Assembly (NCBI GenBank): GCA_019634895.1
Contig: JAHCAM010000022.1
Location: 1 to 38,917 of the forward strand
Direction: 5' to 3'
Length of the DNA: 38,917 nucleotides
Origin: Steroidobacteraceae bacterium
GTDB taxonomy: Bacteria; Pseudomonadota; Gammaproteobacteria; Steroidobacterales; Steroidobacteraceae
Position 1 is the stretch's first letter; each line of letters starts with the position of its first letter. Below are positions 29,384 to 37,021 of this stretch, one piece after another. The notes beneath the pieces are model-generated. The model was given only the letters and a program-made list of their open reading frames with translations, did no database searches and had not been told where the DNA came from. A program made the position numbers and the translations under genes.

Positions 29384-30334
29384 TCACACCCTGAGCCGCG
29401 CCGTCGCGCGCACCAGGTCTTCGCGCTGGATGTGGCTGTAGCGACTCGTCACCGCGAGCGACGAGTGTCCGAGCAGATCGCGCACCGAGGTCATCTGCGC
29501 GCCTTGACGAACCAGCCAGCTGGCGTAGGTGTGGCGCAGGTCGTGGAAGCGCACCGTCGGCATCTTGGCGGCAACCCGTGCATCACGAAACCGCTTGTTG
29601 ATGAGCGAGACACCGAGCGTGAACGGCAAGCGCCTTTTCGCGATCCGCAGCGCTTGCGGCGGCAGCGGCACACCGCGCGGCCGCCCGGACTTGGTGTTGG
29701 CATCGAGCAGCACGGCGCCATCCACAAGGCTCTCCGGCGTCAGCCGCAGGATCTCGGACCGCCGCAACCCGGTCAGCGCAGCGAACCGGATCAGGTCGCC
29801 CATCTCGCCGCCGGCGGCCTTGGCCAGCGCATTGACCTGGGCGACCGTCAGGTAGACGTGCCGGGAGCGCTCGCCGGGCAGGAGCTCGATGCGCCTGCCG
29901 ATCGCCTTGTCGGTCCACCCCCAGCGCAGCGCCAGGTTCGCCACCCGCCGCAGCGCGGCGAGGTAGCGGTTCGTGGTGGCCGCCGAGAGCCCTTCCTGTT
30001 CGCAGTCCCTGATGACTGCCGCAGCCACCTCCGGTAGCTGCTCGAGCTTCTTCCCGACGGTGTACCCGCGCAGCACGTCCAGCTTGTAGGACAGATCCCG
30101 TCGGTAGGACTTCAGCCGGGTCGCGCCGGTCTCTATCCAGTGATCGATAACCTCGTCGATCAGCCTCGACGGTTGCCGACCAGATGCAACCGCGATCTGG
30201 CGCTGGCGGAGCGAAGTTTCGAGCGCGATCGCGTCCCGGCGGGTCGCTCCCGGAGGGAGAGTGCGTTCAGTACGCTTGCCGTCACCGAGTCGCACGCGGA
30301 CTTGATATCGGGTTCCTCGCTTCCGAATGGCCAT
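29384..30334 (-). CDS. int: Tyrosine-family integrase
   Basis: A 316-residue site-specific recombinase. Residues 1-55 are a short arm-binding domain (AIRKRGTRYQVRVRLGDGKR), 55-150 the core-binding SAM-like domain, and 155-316 the catalytic domain with Arg191 (TGLRRSE), Lys215, His264 and Arg267 (HDLRHTY), His290 (LLGHSS) and the nucleophile Tyr299 (SRYSH). It inserts the phage at the tRNA-Ser gene through the attP 500 bp away. The start is inside the HTH gene upstream (175-bp overlap), and the HNH gene follows after 1 nt. In this leftward operon it would be read from PL, with CII activation possible. Confidence 0.95.
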   Translation of the reverse strand: MAIRKRGTRYQVRVRLGDGKRTERTLPPGATRRDAIALETSLRQRQIAVASGRQPSRLIDEVIDHWIETGATRLKSYRRDLSYKLDVLRGYTVGKKLEQLPEVAAAVIRDCEQEGLSAATTNRYLAALRRVANLALRWGWTDKAIGRRIELLPGERSRHVYLTVAQVNALAKAAGGEMGDLIRFAALTGLRRSEILRLTPESLVDGAVLLDANTKSGRPRGVPLPPQALRIAKRRLPFTLGVSLINKRFRDARVAAKMPTVRFHDLRHTYASWLVRQGAQMTSVRDLLGHSSLAVTSRYSHIQREDLVRATARLRV

Positions 30335-30561
30335 GCCCTCTCCCTCTGGCCGGCAATGTAGGCCGCCAGGTCGGCTGGATCAATCCGGGTGAGATGGCGT
30401 ATCCTCACCGCCCGCAATCTGCCGGCGCCGATCTCCCGGCGGATCGTCCGGACGGAGCACTGGAGATATTCGGCCACCTCATCGAGCGTCAGCGGTCGAT
30501 TCGCTGGCTGTTCGATACCCAGCATCCTGGCCGCGGCAGTGACGTTCACGGGGTCGCTCAT
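30160..30561 (-). CDS. Excisionase-like HTH protein
   Basis: A 133-residue protein with a MerR/excisionase-type HTH in residues 24-65: LTLDEVAEYLQCSVRTIRRE, IGAGRLRAVRIRHLTRI, then DLAAYIAGQRERAW. Such proteins bend attachment-site DNA to drive excision or regulate int. It precedes int in the operon, as xis often does. Its last 58 codons overlap the first 58 codons of int in another frame, and that tail is Arg/Ser-rich and disordered, as expected of overprinted sequence. The start ATG overlaps the upstream stop (ATGA). Confidence 0.75.
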   Translation of the reverse strand: MSDPVNVTAAARMLGIEQPANRPLTLDEVAEYLQCSVRTIRREIGAGRLRAVRIRHLTRIDPADLAAYIAGQRERAWPFGSEEPDIKSACDSVTASVLNALSLRERPAGTRSRSKLRSASARSRLHLVGNRRG

Positions 30562-30761
30562 CCCTGCCCCTCCGGCGCCGGCAATTGCAGCCTCTCCTGC
30601 AGCTCATCGATGCGACTGATGGTGTAGCGGCAGGCCTGGACCTGGCCGCCGTTGAGCAGTCGCCTCTCCTCGGGCACCAGCTCCCATCTCATGCGCGCCA
30701 GCGCCAACTCGATCAACTCGCGCTCCGGCTCGGTGAGGGATAGGCGCAGGACGATGGTCAT
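30558..30761 (-). CDS. Hypothetical helical protein, 67 aa
   Basis: Starts at ATG 30761, coupled to the gene upstream; the open frame extends further but that part is antisense noise. The product MTIVLRLSLTEPERELIELA continues with RMRWELVPEERRLLNGG, a run of amphipathic helices. It is part of the accessory block of the PL operon, and no family is recognised. Confidence 0.55.
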   Translation of the reverse strand: MTIVLRLSLTEPERELIELALARMRWELVPEERRLLNGGQVQACRYTISRIDELQERLQLPAPEGQG

Positions 30762-31153
30762 TGGCTCTCCCCGAGTGCCTTCACCGGCAGCAGCCACCCG
30801 GCCGGTGCCGTGGCCTCCAGCGCCGCCCGCATCTTCGCCAGGACCTGCGCGCCGATGCAGTCCTTGAAGGCGTAGTCCCATTCCTCCGCGGCTAGAGGGA
30901 GCGCCGCCTCAAGGGCTTCGCGCAGTTGCCTCACCTCCGCCAGCTTCCGGTCGTGCGCGATGGACAAGTCGCCGGCGATCTTCGCGTACTCCCCGATGCT
31001 GCGCGCCAGCCTCTCGTTCTCCGCCCGCAGCTCTGCGGCGTAGGAGAGGGCGTAGGCGTCGAGTTGATCGTCCGAATAGACTGGCGTGTCCTCCGGAACA
31101 GCCATGCTGAGCACGAGGAACGGCTCTGGCTTCGGCGGCATCGTCCTATCCAT
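30758..31153 (-). CDS. Coiled-coil accessory protein, 131 aa
   Basis: The middle third is a coiled coil (YALSYAAELRAENERLARSI, AHDRKLAEVRQLREALEAAL). The N terminus MDRTMPPKPEPFLVLSMAVP may be an extension; ATG 31105 is a possible internal start. Proteins of this kind occur in the PL operons of many temperate phages. No function is evident. Confidence 0.5.
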   Translation of the reverse strand: MDRTMPPKPEPFLVLSMAVPEDTPVYSDDQLDAYALSYAAELRAENERLARSIGEYAKIAGDLSIAHDRKLAEVRQLREALEAALPLAAEEWDYAFKDCIGAQVLAKMRAALEATAPAGWLLPVKALGESQ

Positions 31154-31307
31154 GGTTCGCCTCCACGATGGTCCGGGCGAAGGCGTACAACTGCTTCGGC
31201 AGCATCTGGACGTCCGCAGGCTGCGGATATACGCCGAACTCTCTCGGAAGATCCATGACGATCCTGGCGCCGCAGTCGCGGGCGTGCTGCTTGGTCTCGT
31301 CGCTCAT
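31146..31307 (-). CDS. Small hypothetical protein, 53 aa
   Basis: ATG 31307 overlaps the stop of the upstream gene (ATGA-type junction). The product starts MSDETKQHARDCGARIVMDL and contains PREFGVYPQPADVQMLPKQL, then a helix. The last codons overlap the start of the coiled-coil gene by 8 nt. Tight packing supports a real gene despite its size. Confidence 0.55.
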   Translation of the reverse strand: MSDETKQHARDCGARIVMDLPREFGVYPQPADVQMLPKQLYAFARTIVEANHG

Positions 31308-31546
31308 CAGTACAGCCCCTCGCTGTAGAGCACCATGCCCACGTCCAGCCGTGGCGCGCAGCGCTCGGGATATCTCACTTGGTCAGCGGCCAGTGCAACC
31401 AGGTAGGCTTCCCGGCGCGACATGAACACGCCGTGCTGATCGACGAATCCCTGATCGGCATCGCGCCGATTCTTGAACTTCGCGCCGTCGATGCCGAGGT
31501 CGTCCTCAATCTGGCCCCATAGCGATTGCAGATCGGGGGCGATCAT
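31307..31546 (-). CDS. Hypothetical phage protein, 79 aa
   Basis: The chain has a helix-loop of the kind seen in phage accessory proteins: FVDQHGVFMSRREAYLVALA (a short strand, turn, then helix starting at Ser-Arg-Arg-Glu), followed by DQVRYPERCAPRL. The marker GVFxSRREAYLVA is common in phage proteins annotated only as hypothetical. It overlaps both neighbours by a few bases. Confidence 0.55.
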   Translation of the reverse strand: MIAPDLQSLWGQIEDDLGIDGAKFKNRRDADQGFVDQHGVFMSRREAYLVALAADQVRYPERCAPRLDVGMVLYSEGLY

Positions 31547-32394
31547 GGCTGGTCCCCGAGGGCGCGGATAGCGTCAGCGCAGTCCTGCGCCGTCATCGGG
31601 CTATCGCTGTTGTTCACGCTTTCGCAGATGCGCGCCGCTTGCTCCAGCGCCTCCGCCCGCACCTGCGCCGGGTCAGAGGGGGCGGACTGAGGGGTGGCAT
31701 CGAGCGAGATCCATCTGTCGGTCGGTTCGATGTCGACGGGCTCGACCTCTCCGCTGGCCGTGTTGCAGACCCACCAGGGCGCATGCATCCCGTAGCACGG
31801 CGTTGCGGTAAAGGCGCTGCCTCCCCTGAATACCAGGTACCTCGTGTGCGGCGGGGGATTCCTTTCAGAGAACGCCACCGCCTCCGCCCGCACCTGCGAG
31901 GCGACGGGGGCGGCAGATAGCGACGCTCTGGCGTCCCATCCGCACCACGCATCGGTCCGATTGATCACGATATGGCGGTCGGGCCTTCGCCACCACGCAT
32001 CGAACGCTTCCTGCTCATCCGCCTCCTGCGCTACCGGAGGGGCGGCGAGAGCTGCCTGCCAGCATGACCGCCCGAACTCCAGCAACCGGCGCATGTCATC
32101 GCCCACGACCATGTTCAGGCCATGCTTTGCGGTCAGCAGATACAGCGTGCGATTCGGCGGATTGCTTCCACCGTCAAAGCTGGTGTCTGCCCCCTGCGCC
32201 TCTCGCGCTTCTGCGGGCGGGGCGGCGGGTGCAGCGGCGAGCATCGCGGCATAGCCTGTACGCGCATGCCCTCGGCGAATAGCCCGGCCGTCCTGTCCGT
32301 AGTCATCAGGCCAGACGCTAGCGGCATGCGCCTCGCATATCGCCTCGATCATCTCCGGCGTTGGCTCCACCGGCACCATCTTCCACTCGCTCAC
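31543..32394 (-). CDS. Modular accessory protein, 283 aa
   Basis: GTG 32394 is chosen because AAGGAG precedes it at the right distance; the frame is open further upstream but that part is noise. The protein is built of short modules found in many phage proteins: SEWKMVPVEPTPEMIEAICE with a helix ending in YAAMLAAAP, then a segment with HGLNMVVGDDMRRLLEFGRS, then EAFDAWWRRPDRHIVINRTD and a beta-rich stretch around CYGMHAPWWVCNTASGEVEP. The PTPEM...YxAMLAAAP start is a signature of a phage accessory family with no assigned role. The repeated helix joints suggest recombination between modules. Confidence 0.6.
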   Translation of the reverse strand: MSEWKMVPVEPTPEMIEAICEAHAASVWPDDYGQDGRAIRRGHARTGYAAMLAAAPAAPPAEAREAQGADTSFDGGSNPPNRTLYLLTAKHGLNMVVGDDMRRLLEFGRSCWQAALAAPPVAQEADEQEAFDAWWRRPDRHIVINRTDAWCGWDARASLSAAPVASQVRAEAVAFSERNPPPHTRYLVFRGGSAFTATPCYGMHAPWWVCNTASGEVEPVDIEPTDRWISLDATPQSAPSDPAQVRAEALEQAARICESVNNSDSPMTAQDCADAIRALGDQP

Positions 32395-32452
32395 AATCCC
32401 AACTCCTTCTCCAGCTTCCGGTCTTCGATCGCAGGCCGCGCTGCGGTGCGCC

Positions 32453-32947
32453 TCAAGCGTCTTCCTCCGCTGACCCATCGAGCAGATCACCGCCGGCGGG
32501 CTGGTCCTCGGCCCACGCGGGATCGATGGTCAGCGTGACCTCGGTGTGCTGAAGCTGGTACAGCACGGCCACCTGCTCGGGCGTGGGCTTCACCTTCACG
32601 CGGAAGGAGATCGCGACCGACCCACCCTCTTGCGCCTCCAGCACGAACTTGTCGACAGTCGCGAGATCGAACTGCACGTTGCGCTCGCCGAGCAGGTCAT
32701 CGCTCTCGATTGAGACCGTCGCGCCCACGAGCTCGCGCTTCCAGCGCAGCGGGCCGAGGTCCGGAAACCGCAGGCCGTCCTTCTGGTAGACGGACGAGAG
32801 CAGGCCGGGCGCGAAGGCGTCGAGTGCGACCATGGGTTGCACGACGCCGAACTTGAGCGCGAGCCCGTTGACGGTCTCCTCGCCATGCTTCTCGGCGTAG
32901 GTGTTCATGTGCTCGAAGTCGGCGGCGGTATCGGTCAGGGCGAACAT
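32453..32947 (-). CDS. Conserved phage protein, 164 aa
   Basis: A mixed alpha/beta protein: FEHMNTYAEKHGEETVNGLA, then LALKFGVVQPMVALDAFAPG and a beta-rich half (RELVGATVSIESDD, SVAISFRVKVKPTPEQ). The C-terminal tail is acidic (DGSAEEDA). It lies among recombination genes of the PL operon. I have seen similar proteins next to YqaJ-type genes but know no function. Confidence 0.6.
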   Translation of the reverse strand: MFALTDTAADFEHMNTYAEKHGEETVNGLALKFGVVQPMVALDAFAPGLLSSVYQKDGLRFPDLGPLRWKRELVGATVSIESDDLLGERNVQFDLATVDKFVLEAQEGGSVAISFRVKVKPTPEQVAVLYQLQHTEVTLTIDPAWAEDQPAGGDLLDGSAEEDA

Positions 32948-32959
32948 GGGTGGTGGGTC

Positions 32960-33142
32960 CTATGCGAAATGCTTGTCGTGCAGGGCTTGCAGGCGGTCGA
33001 TCTGCTTCTCGGTCAGCGACGTGACTTGCCCGGCCTCGACGCGCTGAACGAGGGATTCGACGAACCCCTGCTCCCAGTCGTTCAGGTCCCGGCTATCGAG
33101 CATGCCCTCCAGCCGGCGGATCATTTGCGTGGTGGAGAGCAT
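32960..33142 (-). CDS. Small conserved phage protein, 60 aa
   Basis: MLSTTQMIRRLEGMLDSRDL with the pattern NDWEQGFVESLVQRVEAGQV and TSLTEKQIDRLQALHDKHF, an all-helical bundle. Short helical proteins of this pattern (xxWExxFVxSL) occur widely in phages, often near recombination genes. Its start codon overlaps the stop of the Acb2 gene. Confidence 0.65.
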   Translation of the reverse strand: MLSTTQMIRRLEGMLDSRDLNDWEQGFVESLVQRVEAGQVTSLTEKQIDRLQALHDKHFA

Positions 33143-33405
33143 CAGAAGAACGTCGGCTTCGCCACGCCGCGGGTCAGGGCCATGAGGCCCTCTTGCAGGT
33201 GCGTCGCGCCGATGCTGATCCAGCGCTGGTCAAGCGGGCTGGGCGCGCGACGGTCGGGCGGTGCAGCGGTATCGACGCCGTAGTCGCGCAGCTTCTGCAC
33301 GAGGTCGCCAAGCTCCGCGCCCTTCTGCTTGATCTCGTTCATCAGGTCGATCTCGGCCTGGCCGAGCTCGCGGTAGCCCTTGATCTGACGGTGCTGGTTA
33401 TCCAT
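33142..33405 (-). CDS. acb2: Acb2/Tad1-hairpin family protein (anti-CBASS cyclic-nucleotide sponge)
   Basis: An 87-residue protein with the family's ends: NQHRQIKGYREL at residues 3-14, then LMNEIKQKG, and RWISIGATHLQEGLMALTRG followed by VAKPTFF at the C terminus. Acb2 proteins form helical hexamers that bind cyclic di- and trinucleotides and so block the CBASS defence system. The start ATG 33405 has a perfect GGAGAGG ribosome site; an in-frame extension upstream is not needed. The middle (about 40-60) has a Pro-rich loop longer than in the shortest family members, which may affect oligomer shape. Family call from memory of the motif, strong. Confidence 0.85.
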   Translation of the reverse strand: MDNQHRQIKGYRELGQAEIDLMNEIKQKGAELGDLVQKLRDYGVDTAAPPDRRAPSPLDQRWISIGATHLQEGLMALTRGVAKPTFF

Positions 33406-33520
33406 TGCCTCTCCTGGTGGTGGTTGGGTAGGCCGAGTCCCACGGCCCTGCCGGTTCGGCGCCGGCTCGCACTGCCTGGCCCACACGCGGGCATTGGCGT
33501 AGGGTGGGAAGCCAACCAGG

Positions 33521-33549
33521 CCGCAGCGACAGGACATGAAACGCTGCGG
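33521..33549. other. Stem-loop upstream of the Acb2 gene
   Basis: Perfect 8-bp arms CCGCAGCG (33521-33528) and CGCTGCGG (33542-33549) with a 13-nt loop, in the 170-bp gap between the coiled-coil gene and acb2. No T-run follows on either strand, so it is not an intrinsic terminator. It may attenuate or process the PL transcript before acb2. I see no other signal in the gap. Confidence 0.45.
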
Positions 33550-33574
33550 CGGGACCCCGGCGGCTTCCCGTTGA

Positions 33575-34765
33575 TCATTCGGCCGGCTCCTCGACGAACG
33601 GCTGCGCGATGCGGCCGGCGCGCGCGCGGATCTCCAACCAGACGGTGTTGATCGGCGGCTCCTCATCCATGCAGGAGAGATCGACCGCGAGCGCAACGGC
33701 ATCCTCGGCCGCCTGCCTGCGCGCGGCATCACGGGCTCGCTCGGCCGCAAGCGCCTCCTCCCGCGCCTTCGCTTCCGCAGCCTCGCGCTCGCGCCGTTCC
33801 TGCTCCTCACGCGCCCGAGCCGCGGCGCGCTCGGCTTCGGCGATCCGCTCGGCTTCCAGCCGCTGGCGCTCCAGCTCCGCGGCCTGGCGGTCGAGCTCGT
33901 CCTGCTGACGCTGGCGTTCTGCGGCGGCAGCGGCCTCGATGCGCTCCTGCTCCTCCTGCCGGCGCCGACGCTCTGCCGCCGCCTCGGTCTCGATGCGCTC
34001 CTGTTCGGCGCGCCGGGCGGCGAGCTCGGCCTCCGCGGCTTCGGCGGCGCGACGCCGCTCCTCGGCCAGGCGTTCGTCCTCGGCGCGCTGGGCTGCGGCG
34101 CGACGCTCGTCTTCGGCCTTGCGGGCCGCCTCCTGTTCCTGGCGCTGCCGCTCCAGCTCCTCGCGTTCCCGGCGCAGGCGGCGGGCCTCTTCCTCTGCGG
34201 CGAGGGCGTCGGCATGCATCTGCCGCAGGGTGGCCAGCGCATCGGTGCGCAGCTGCTCGGCCGCCGCAGCCTGATCTCGGTAGCTGGCGTCGATCTGCAG
34301 GGCGACCAGGTCGCGGATCAGCGCGTCGATGACGACCGACCCCTTGCCGGAGGCGCGCACCGGAAACCCGCGGATGGTGTCCAGCTTGGCGACGAGCTCG
34401 GCGCGGGCACGGGCCTCGGCGGCTTCGCGCTCCTGGCGCTCGCGCTCGCGCCGGCGCTCCTCCGCCTTGATCGCGTCGTCGATCGGCTGCTCCAGCGCCA
34501 GGATCTCGCCTGTGATGCGCTTCGCCTCGGCGTCGATCAGGCGGGTGCGCTCCAGCGCCGGGGCCTTCAGCTCCTTCCGCTTTGCCTCCAGCGACGTGCG
34601 CAGCCGCACGAGCTCGAGCCGAGCGGCCCGGGCCTCCTTGTCGCCCTTCGTGGTGGTGACATCGAAGACGACGCCCTTGAATCGGTGGCGCAGGTCCGCC
34701 AGGCCGGCGGCGACCGGGCTGTATTCGGCGATAGCCAGCGCCTGCGGTTCGGCGATCTCGGCCAT
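33575..34765 (-). CDS. Coiled-coil phage protein (DUF1351-like)
   Basis: A 396-residue protein. ATG 34765 is taken as start; an earlier one at 34882 lies inside the YqaJ gene. Residues 1-170 are helical and contain the DUF1351-like start (YSPVAAGLADLRHRFKGVVF, DVTTTKGDKEARAARLELV). Residues about 190-350 are a very long Glu/Arg/Ala coiled coil. A short globular end (NTVWLEIRARAGRIAQPF) closes it. Proteins like this are regular neighbours of phage YqaJ exonucleases and annealing proteins and may bridge or protect recombining DNA; the function is not proven. Confidence 0.7.
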   Translation of the reverse strand: MAEIAEPQALAIAEYSPVAAGLADLRHRFKGVVFDVTTTKGDKEARAARLELVRLRTSLEAKRKELKAPALERTRLIDAEAKRITGEILALEQPIDDAIKAEERRRERERQEREAAEARARAELVAKLDTIRGFPVRASGKGSVVIDALIRDLVALQIDASYRDQAAAAEQLRTDALATLRQMHADALAAEEEARRLRREREELERQRQEQEAARKAEDERRAAAQRAEDERLAEERRRAAEAAEAELAARRAEQERIETEAAAERRRRQEEQERIEAAAAAERQRQQDELDRQAAELERQRLEAERIAEAERAAARAREEQERREREAAEAKAREEALAAERARDAARRQAAEDAVALAVDLSCMDEEPPINTVWLEIRARAGRIAQPFVEEPAE

Positions 34766-34766
34766 G

Positions 34767-35429
34767 TCAGGCAGCCTCCGCAAGCACCGGACGGTCGGCG
34801 CGTAGGCGCCGCTCATAGTCCGAGACGAGTGCCTCGAAGCCGACCAGGTCCCCCTCCAGTGCCTCGATGTAGGCATCGTCACGGCGAATCTCTCGCCAGT
34901 AGAGCTGCTTGCCGATCGGCGCGAGCGCCGGGCAGAAGAGGCAGAAGTGCCAGAACTTCCTCCCGGTGAGCCACAGGCATCCCTGCACCTGGTCGATGAA
35001 CTCGGAGAGGTCGTCGCCGACCAGCACCTGACGCAGTCGCGTCGGCGAGACCAAGCACTTGTACTCGCTGCCGCCGTCCTCGCCGATCAAGCCGTCGGCG
35101 CTACCGCCGAAACGGCCGTCATCGGTCGATACGTAGCCGGCCCGAGTGATGATGAGGCCGCTCTGCAGCTCGTGCTCCATGCGCGCCTCGGGCTCCAGTT
35201 CATGCCCGCGCTGCATCTGCCAGGTCTCGAACCCCTCGTCCAGCGGCTCGCCGCTGATCCTCTCCACCGCCACGCGGAAGGCGTAGTCCTTCGCCGCCGC
35301 GGTGAAGTCGCCCTTGCTCGGCCCGGTCTTGAGGCGCGAGCGGGCGGTCGCGAACATGCTGGCGGTGATGGCGCCGCATCTTGCTTGATGCCACTCCTCC
35401 GAGCCCTGCTGGCATTGCACGACGATCAT
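34767..35429 (-). CDS. YqaJ-family phage recombination exonuclease
   Basis: A 220-residue lambda-exonuclease-like nuclease that resects double-strand ends for the annealing protein. The family landmarks are present: GSEEWHQARCGAITASMFA at the N terminus, then a helix with MQRGHELEPEARM, the metal-binding core FGGSADGL and GGSEYKCL (Asp and Glu-x-Lys of the PD-(D/E)XK site), and the FIDQVQGCLWLTGRKFW segment. It overlaps the annealing-type gene upstream by 4 nt (ATGA), the usual nuclease-annealase pairing. Confidence 0.85.
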   Translation of the reverse strand: MIVVQCQQGSEEWHQARCGAITASMFATARSRLKTGPSKGDFTAAAKDYAFRVAVERISGEPLDEGFETWQMQRGHELEPEARMEHELQSGLIITRAGYVSTDDGRFGGSADGLIGEDGGSEYKCLVSPTRLRQVLVGDDLSEFIDQVQGCLWLTGRKFWHFCLFCPALAPIGKQLYWREIRRDDAYIEALEGDLVGFEALVSDYERRLRADRPVLAEAA

Positions 35430-36340
35430 GCTGCGCTCCCGGCTGCATCCATGTCGCGGATGAACGGATCGTCGTCATCGACGCCCGGCTCGCGCTCGGC
35501 GGCCGCCTGCTGCTCCTTCGCCTTCAGCTCCGTGCCGCGCTTCTCAACCGCCTCCTTGAAGAGGTTGTAGGACGCCATGTCGCGGGCGGCCTTGATGGCG
35601 ACGAGGCCCGCCTTCCACGTCCCGGCCAGCTCTGCGCTCGTGGCGGCCTTCCCGGCCTCGGTGACCCAGTGCTCGGCGAGATTCGGGTCGTGTTGAGGTT
35701 TTTCCGCGAGGGAATCGCGCAGCGCTTCGTCCAGGTCCTCGATATCCTGAGTGAACATGTCCGACGCCGCGGTGACGTTCAACACCATCGCGATCTTCGC
35801 GCGCTTGGCGGCCATCTTCAGTGCGGTGTTCGCCAGATCGGCCGGCTCGGTGCGGATCTGGTCGATGACGTAGTGGGTTCTGTTCTTGCCGCGCGCGTAC
35901 TTCTTGCGCCTGAGCGTGGGCGGCGTCTCGTCCCATTCCTCCTGGCACACAGCCTTGCGCCAGCGGTACTTTTCCTCATCGGTCGAGCATTCGCCGATGC
36001 CCTGGCCGAGCACCATGCCAGTCGCCTGATGCCGGCCGATGCACATGACGCGGTAGCGGATCACGCCGTCCCTCGAGAGGTCGTCCACCTGGTAGTCGTC
36101 GGCAATCCGGAACGTCATGCAGAGCAGCTCGGCGCCCGGCTTGTAGAGCGCTGGCTTGTCCGTGCCGGGGATCACACCATAGTGCACTTCGGGCTTCATC
36201 ACCGCCCGCATGATCTCCTGCACGGCGATCACATTCTGCGTGACCTCCGCGACCGACATGCGACCGGCGTTCTGCACGATCGCGTTCTTCGGCATCTCGA
36301 CTACTGCGCTCACTGGCGCCTCCATGGTTGATTGATTCAC
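35426..36340 (-). CDS. Putative phage single-strand annealing protein
   Basis: A 304-residue protein directly before the YqaJ nuclease. The diagnostic segment is EVHYGVIPGTDKPALYKPGA followed by ELLCMTFRIADDYQVDDLSR, then a strand-rich region around GQGIGECSTDEEKYRWR. I recognise this HYGxIPGTDKPxLxKPGAE type from phage recombination loci, sometimes called RecT- or Erf-like; I do not know a proven family. A zinc-ribbon-like Cys pair is absent. GTG 36340 is chosen: it overlaps the upstream stop (GTGA) and has GGAGGGG before it; ATG 36325 lacks a ribosome site. Confidence 0.65.
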   Translation of the reverse strand: MNQSTMEAPVSAVVEMPKNAIVQNAGRMSVAEVTQNVIAVQEIMRAVMKPEVHYGVIPGTDKPALYKPGAELLCMTFRIADDYQVDDLSRDGVIRYRVMCIGRHQATGMVLGQGIGECSTDEEKYRWRKAVCQEEWDETPPTLRRKKYARGKNRTHYVIDQIRTEPADLANTALKMAAKRAKIAMVLNVTAASDMFTQDIEDLDEALRDSLAEKPQHDPNLAEHWVTEAGKAATSAELAGTWKAGLVAIKAARDMASYNLFKEAVEKRGTELKAKEQQAAAEREPGVDDDDPFIRDMDAAGSAA

Positions 36341-36549
36341 GCCCCCTCCCGCTCCGGCAGGTTCTCCCTCGCCCAGGCGTCCGCCTTGGCCTCCATGTCC
36401 CACCACAGCTCCCGGTCCTTGAGCACTACGATGGTCACGTCGATGTCGCCGTACCAGACGGCCACAATGTCGCCGCGGTCGTTCACCTCGGGCTCGAATG
36501 CGACCGTGACGTCGGTGCGGGGGAGGCGGTGGGTATGTGGCGCGCTCAC
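36337..36549 (-). CDS. Small hypothetical protein, 70 aa
   Basis: Contains an acidic strand-rich middle (TDVTVAFEPEVNDRGDIVAV) with WYGDIDVTIVVLKDREL, then a helix with Trp and Lys (WDMEAKADAWARENLPERE). It overlaps the annealing-type gene by 4 nt and precedes it in the operon. A role as a recombination accessory is possible; no family is recognised. Confidence 0.5.
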   Translation of the reverse strand: MSAPHTHRLPRTDVTVAFEPEVNDRGDIVAVWYGDIDVTIVVLKDRELWWDMEAKADAWARENLPEREGA

Positions 36550-36812
36550 GATCCCCGCCTCCCAGGCGCAGTGAGGTACGGACCGAGCAAGAACCGGATC
36601 TCGTTGCGCGCCGCCATCGTTCGATCCCGGTCGGCACCCAGATAGACCTCTGCCGTGATGGCCGTGTCTTGCAGCGGATAGAGCGCGACCGAGCCGCCGG
36701 CAAGGCGGTGCCGCCGCAGGAAGTTGGCCGTGTGCCTGGCGTACCGGAGTGCCTCGTGCACGACCTCGTCGCCGACGCCCGCAGGCACGAGGATGGCGTC
36801 ACGGGCGGTCAT
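36546..36812 (-). CDS. Hypothetical phage protein, 88 aa
   Basis: Starts at ATG 36812; longer open frame upstream is noise. A helical N terminus (RDAILVPAGVGDEVVHEALR, YARHTANFLRRHRL) is followed by a hydrophobic strand region with VALYPLQDTAITAEVYLG and a basic loop. Similar proteins exist in many PL operons. It is coupled to the genes on both sides by 4-nt overlaps. Confidence 0.5.
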   Translation of the reverse strand: MTARDAILVPAGVGDEVVHEALRYARHTANFLRRHRLAGGSVALYPLQDTAITAEVYLGADRDRTMAARNEIRFLLGPYLTAPGRRGS

Positions 36813-37021
36813 TTGGCGCGCTCCGAGAGCATGGCGTCGGCGTACTGATACGCGCGCTTCGCGTACCCGTCTGGCCCTGCGTTGACGCCAGCCAGACGGG
36901 ATATCAGGCCCTCCGGCGCCTTCGCCGCGAAGTAGTCGCGCAGCGTCATGCCCTCCCACGCGACTTCGCCCATGCTGCCGTGGGTCGGGAACGCCGGGCC
37001 GCCGGTGTCGTGTTTGCTCAC
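36809..37021 (-). CDS. Small phage protein of the GGPAFP type, 70 aa
   Basis: GTG 37021 gives the chain SKHDTGGPAFPTHGSMGEVA, then WEGMTLRDYFAAKAPEGLIS and a helix. The markers GGPAFP and GMTLRDYFAA occur in a large family of small phage proteins of unknown function, usually in the leftward early operon. The start overlaps the upstream stop (GTGA). Confidence 0.7.
   Translation of the reverse strand: MSKHDTGGPAFPTHGSMGEVAWEGMTLRDYFAAKAPEGLISRLAGVNAGPDGYAKRAYQYADAMLSERAK

Noticed and set aside
33406..34242. A 366-codon minus-strand frame running into the Acb2 gene
   Set aside because: Everything upstream of ATG 33405 is Arg/Ser/Pro-rich out-of-frame sequence of the coiled-coil gene and the gap. 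A start at about 33537 (MSCRCGLVGF) is in frame but would not match Acb2 family length, and ATG 33405 has a perfect ribosome site.
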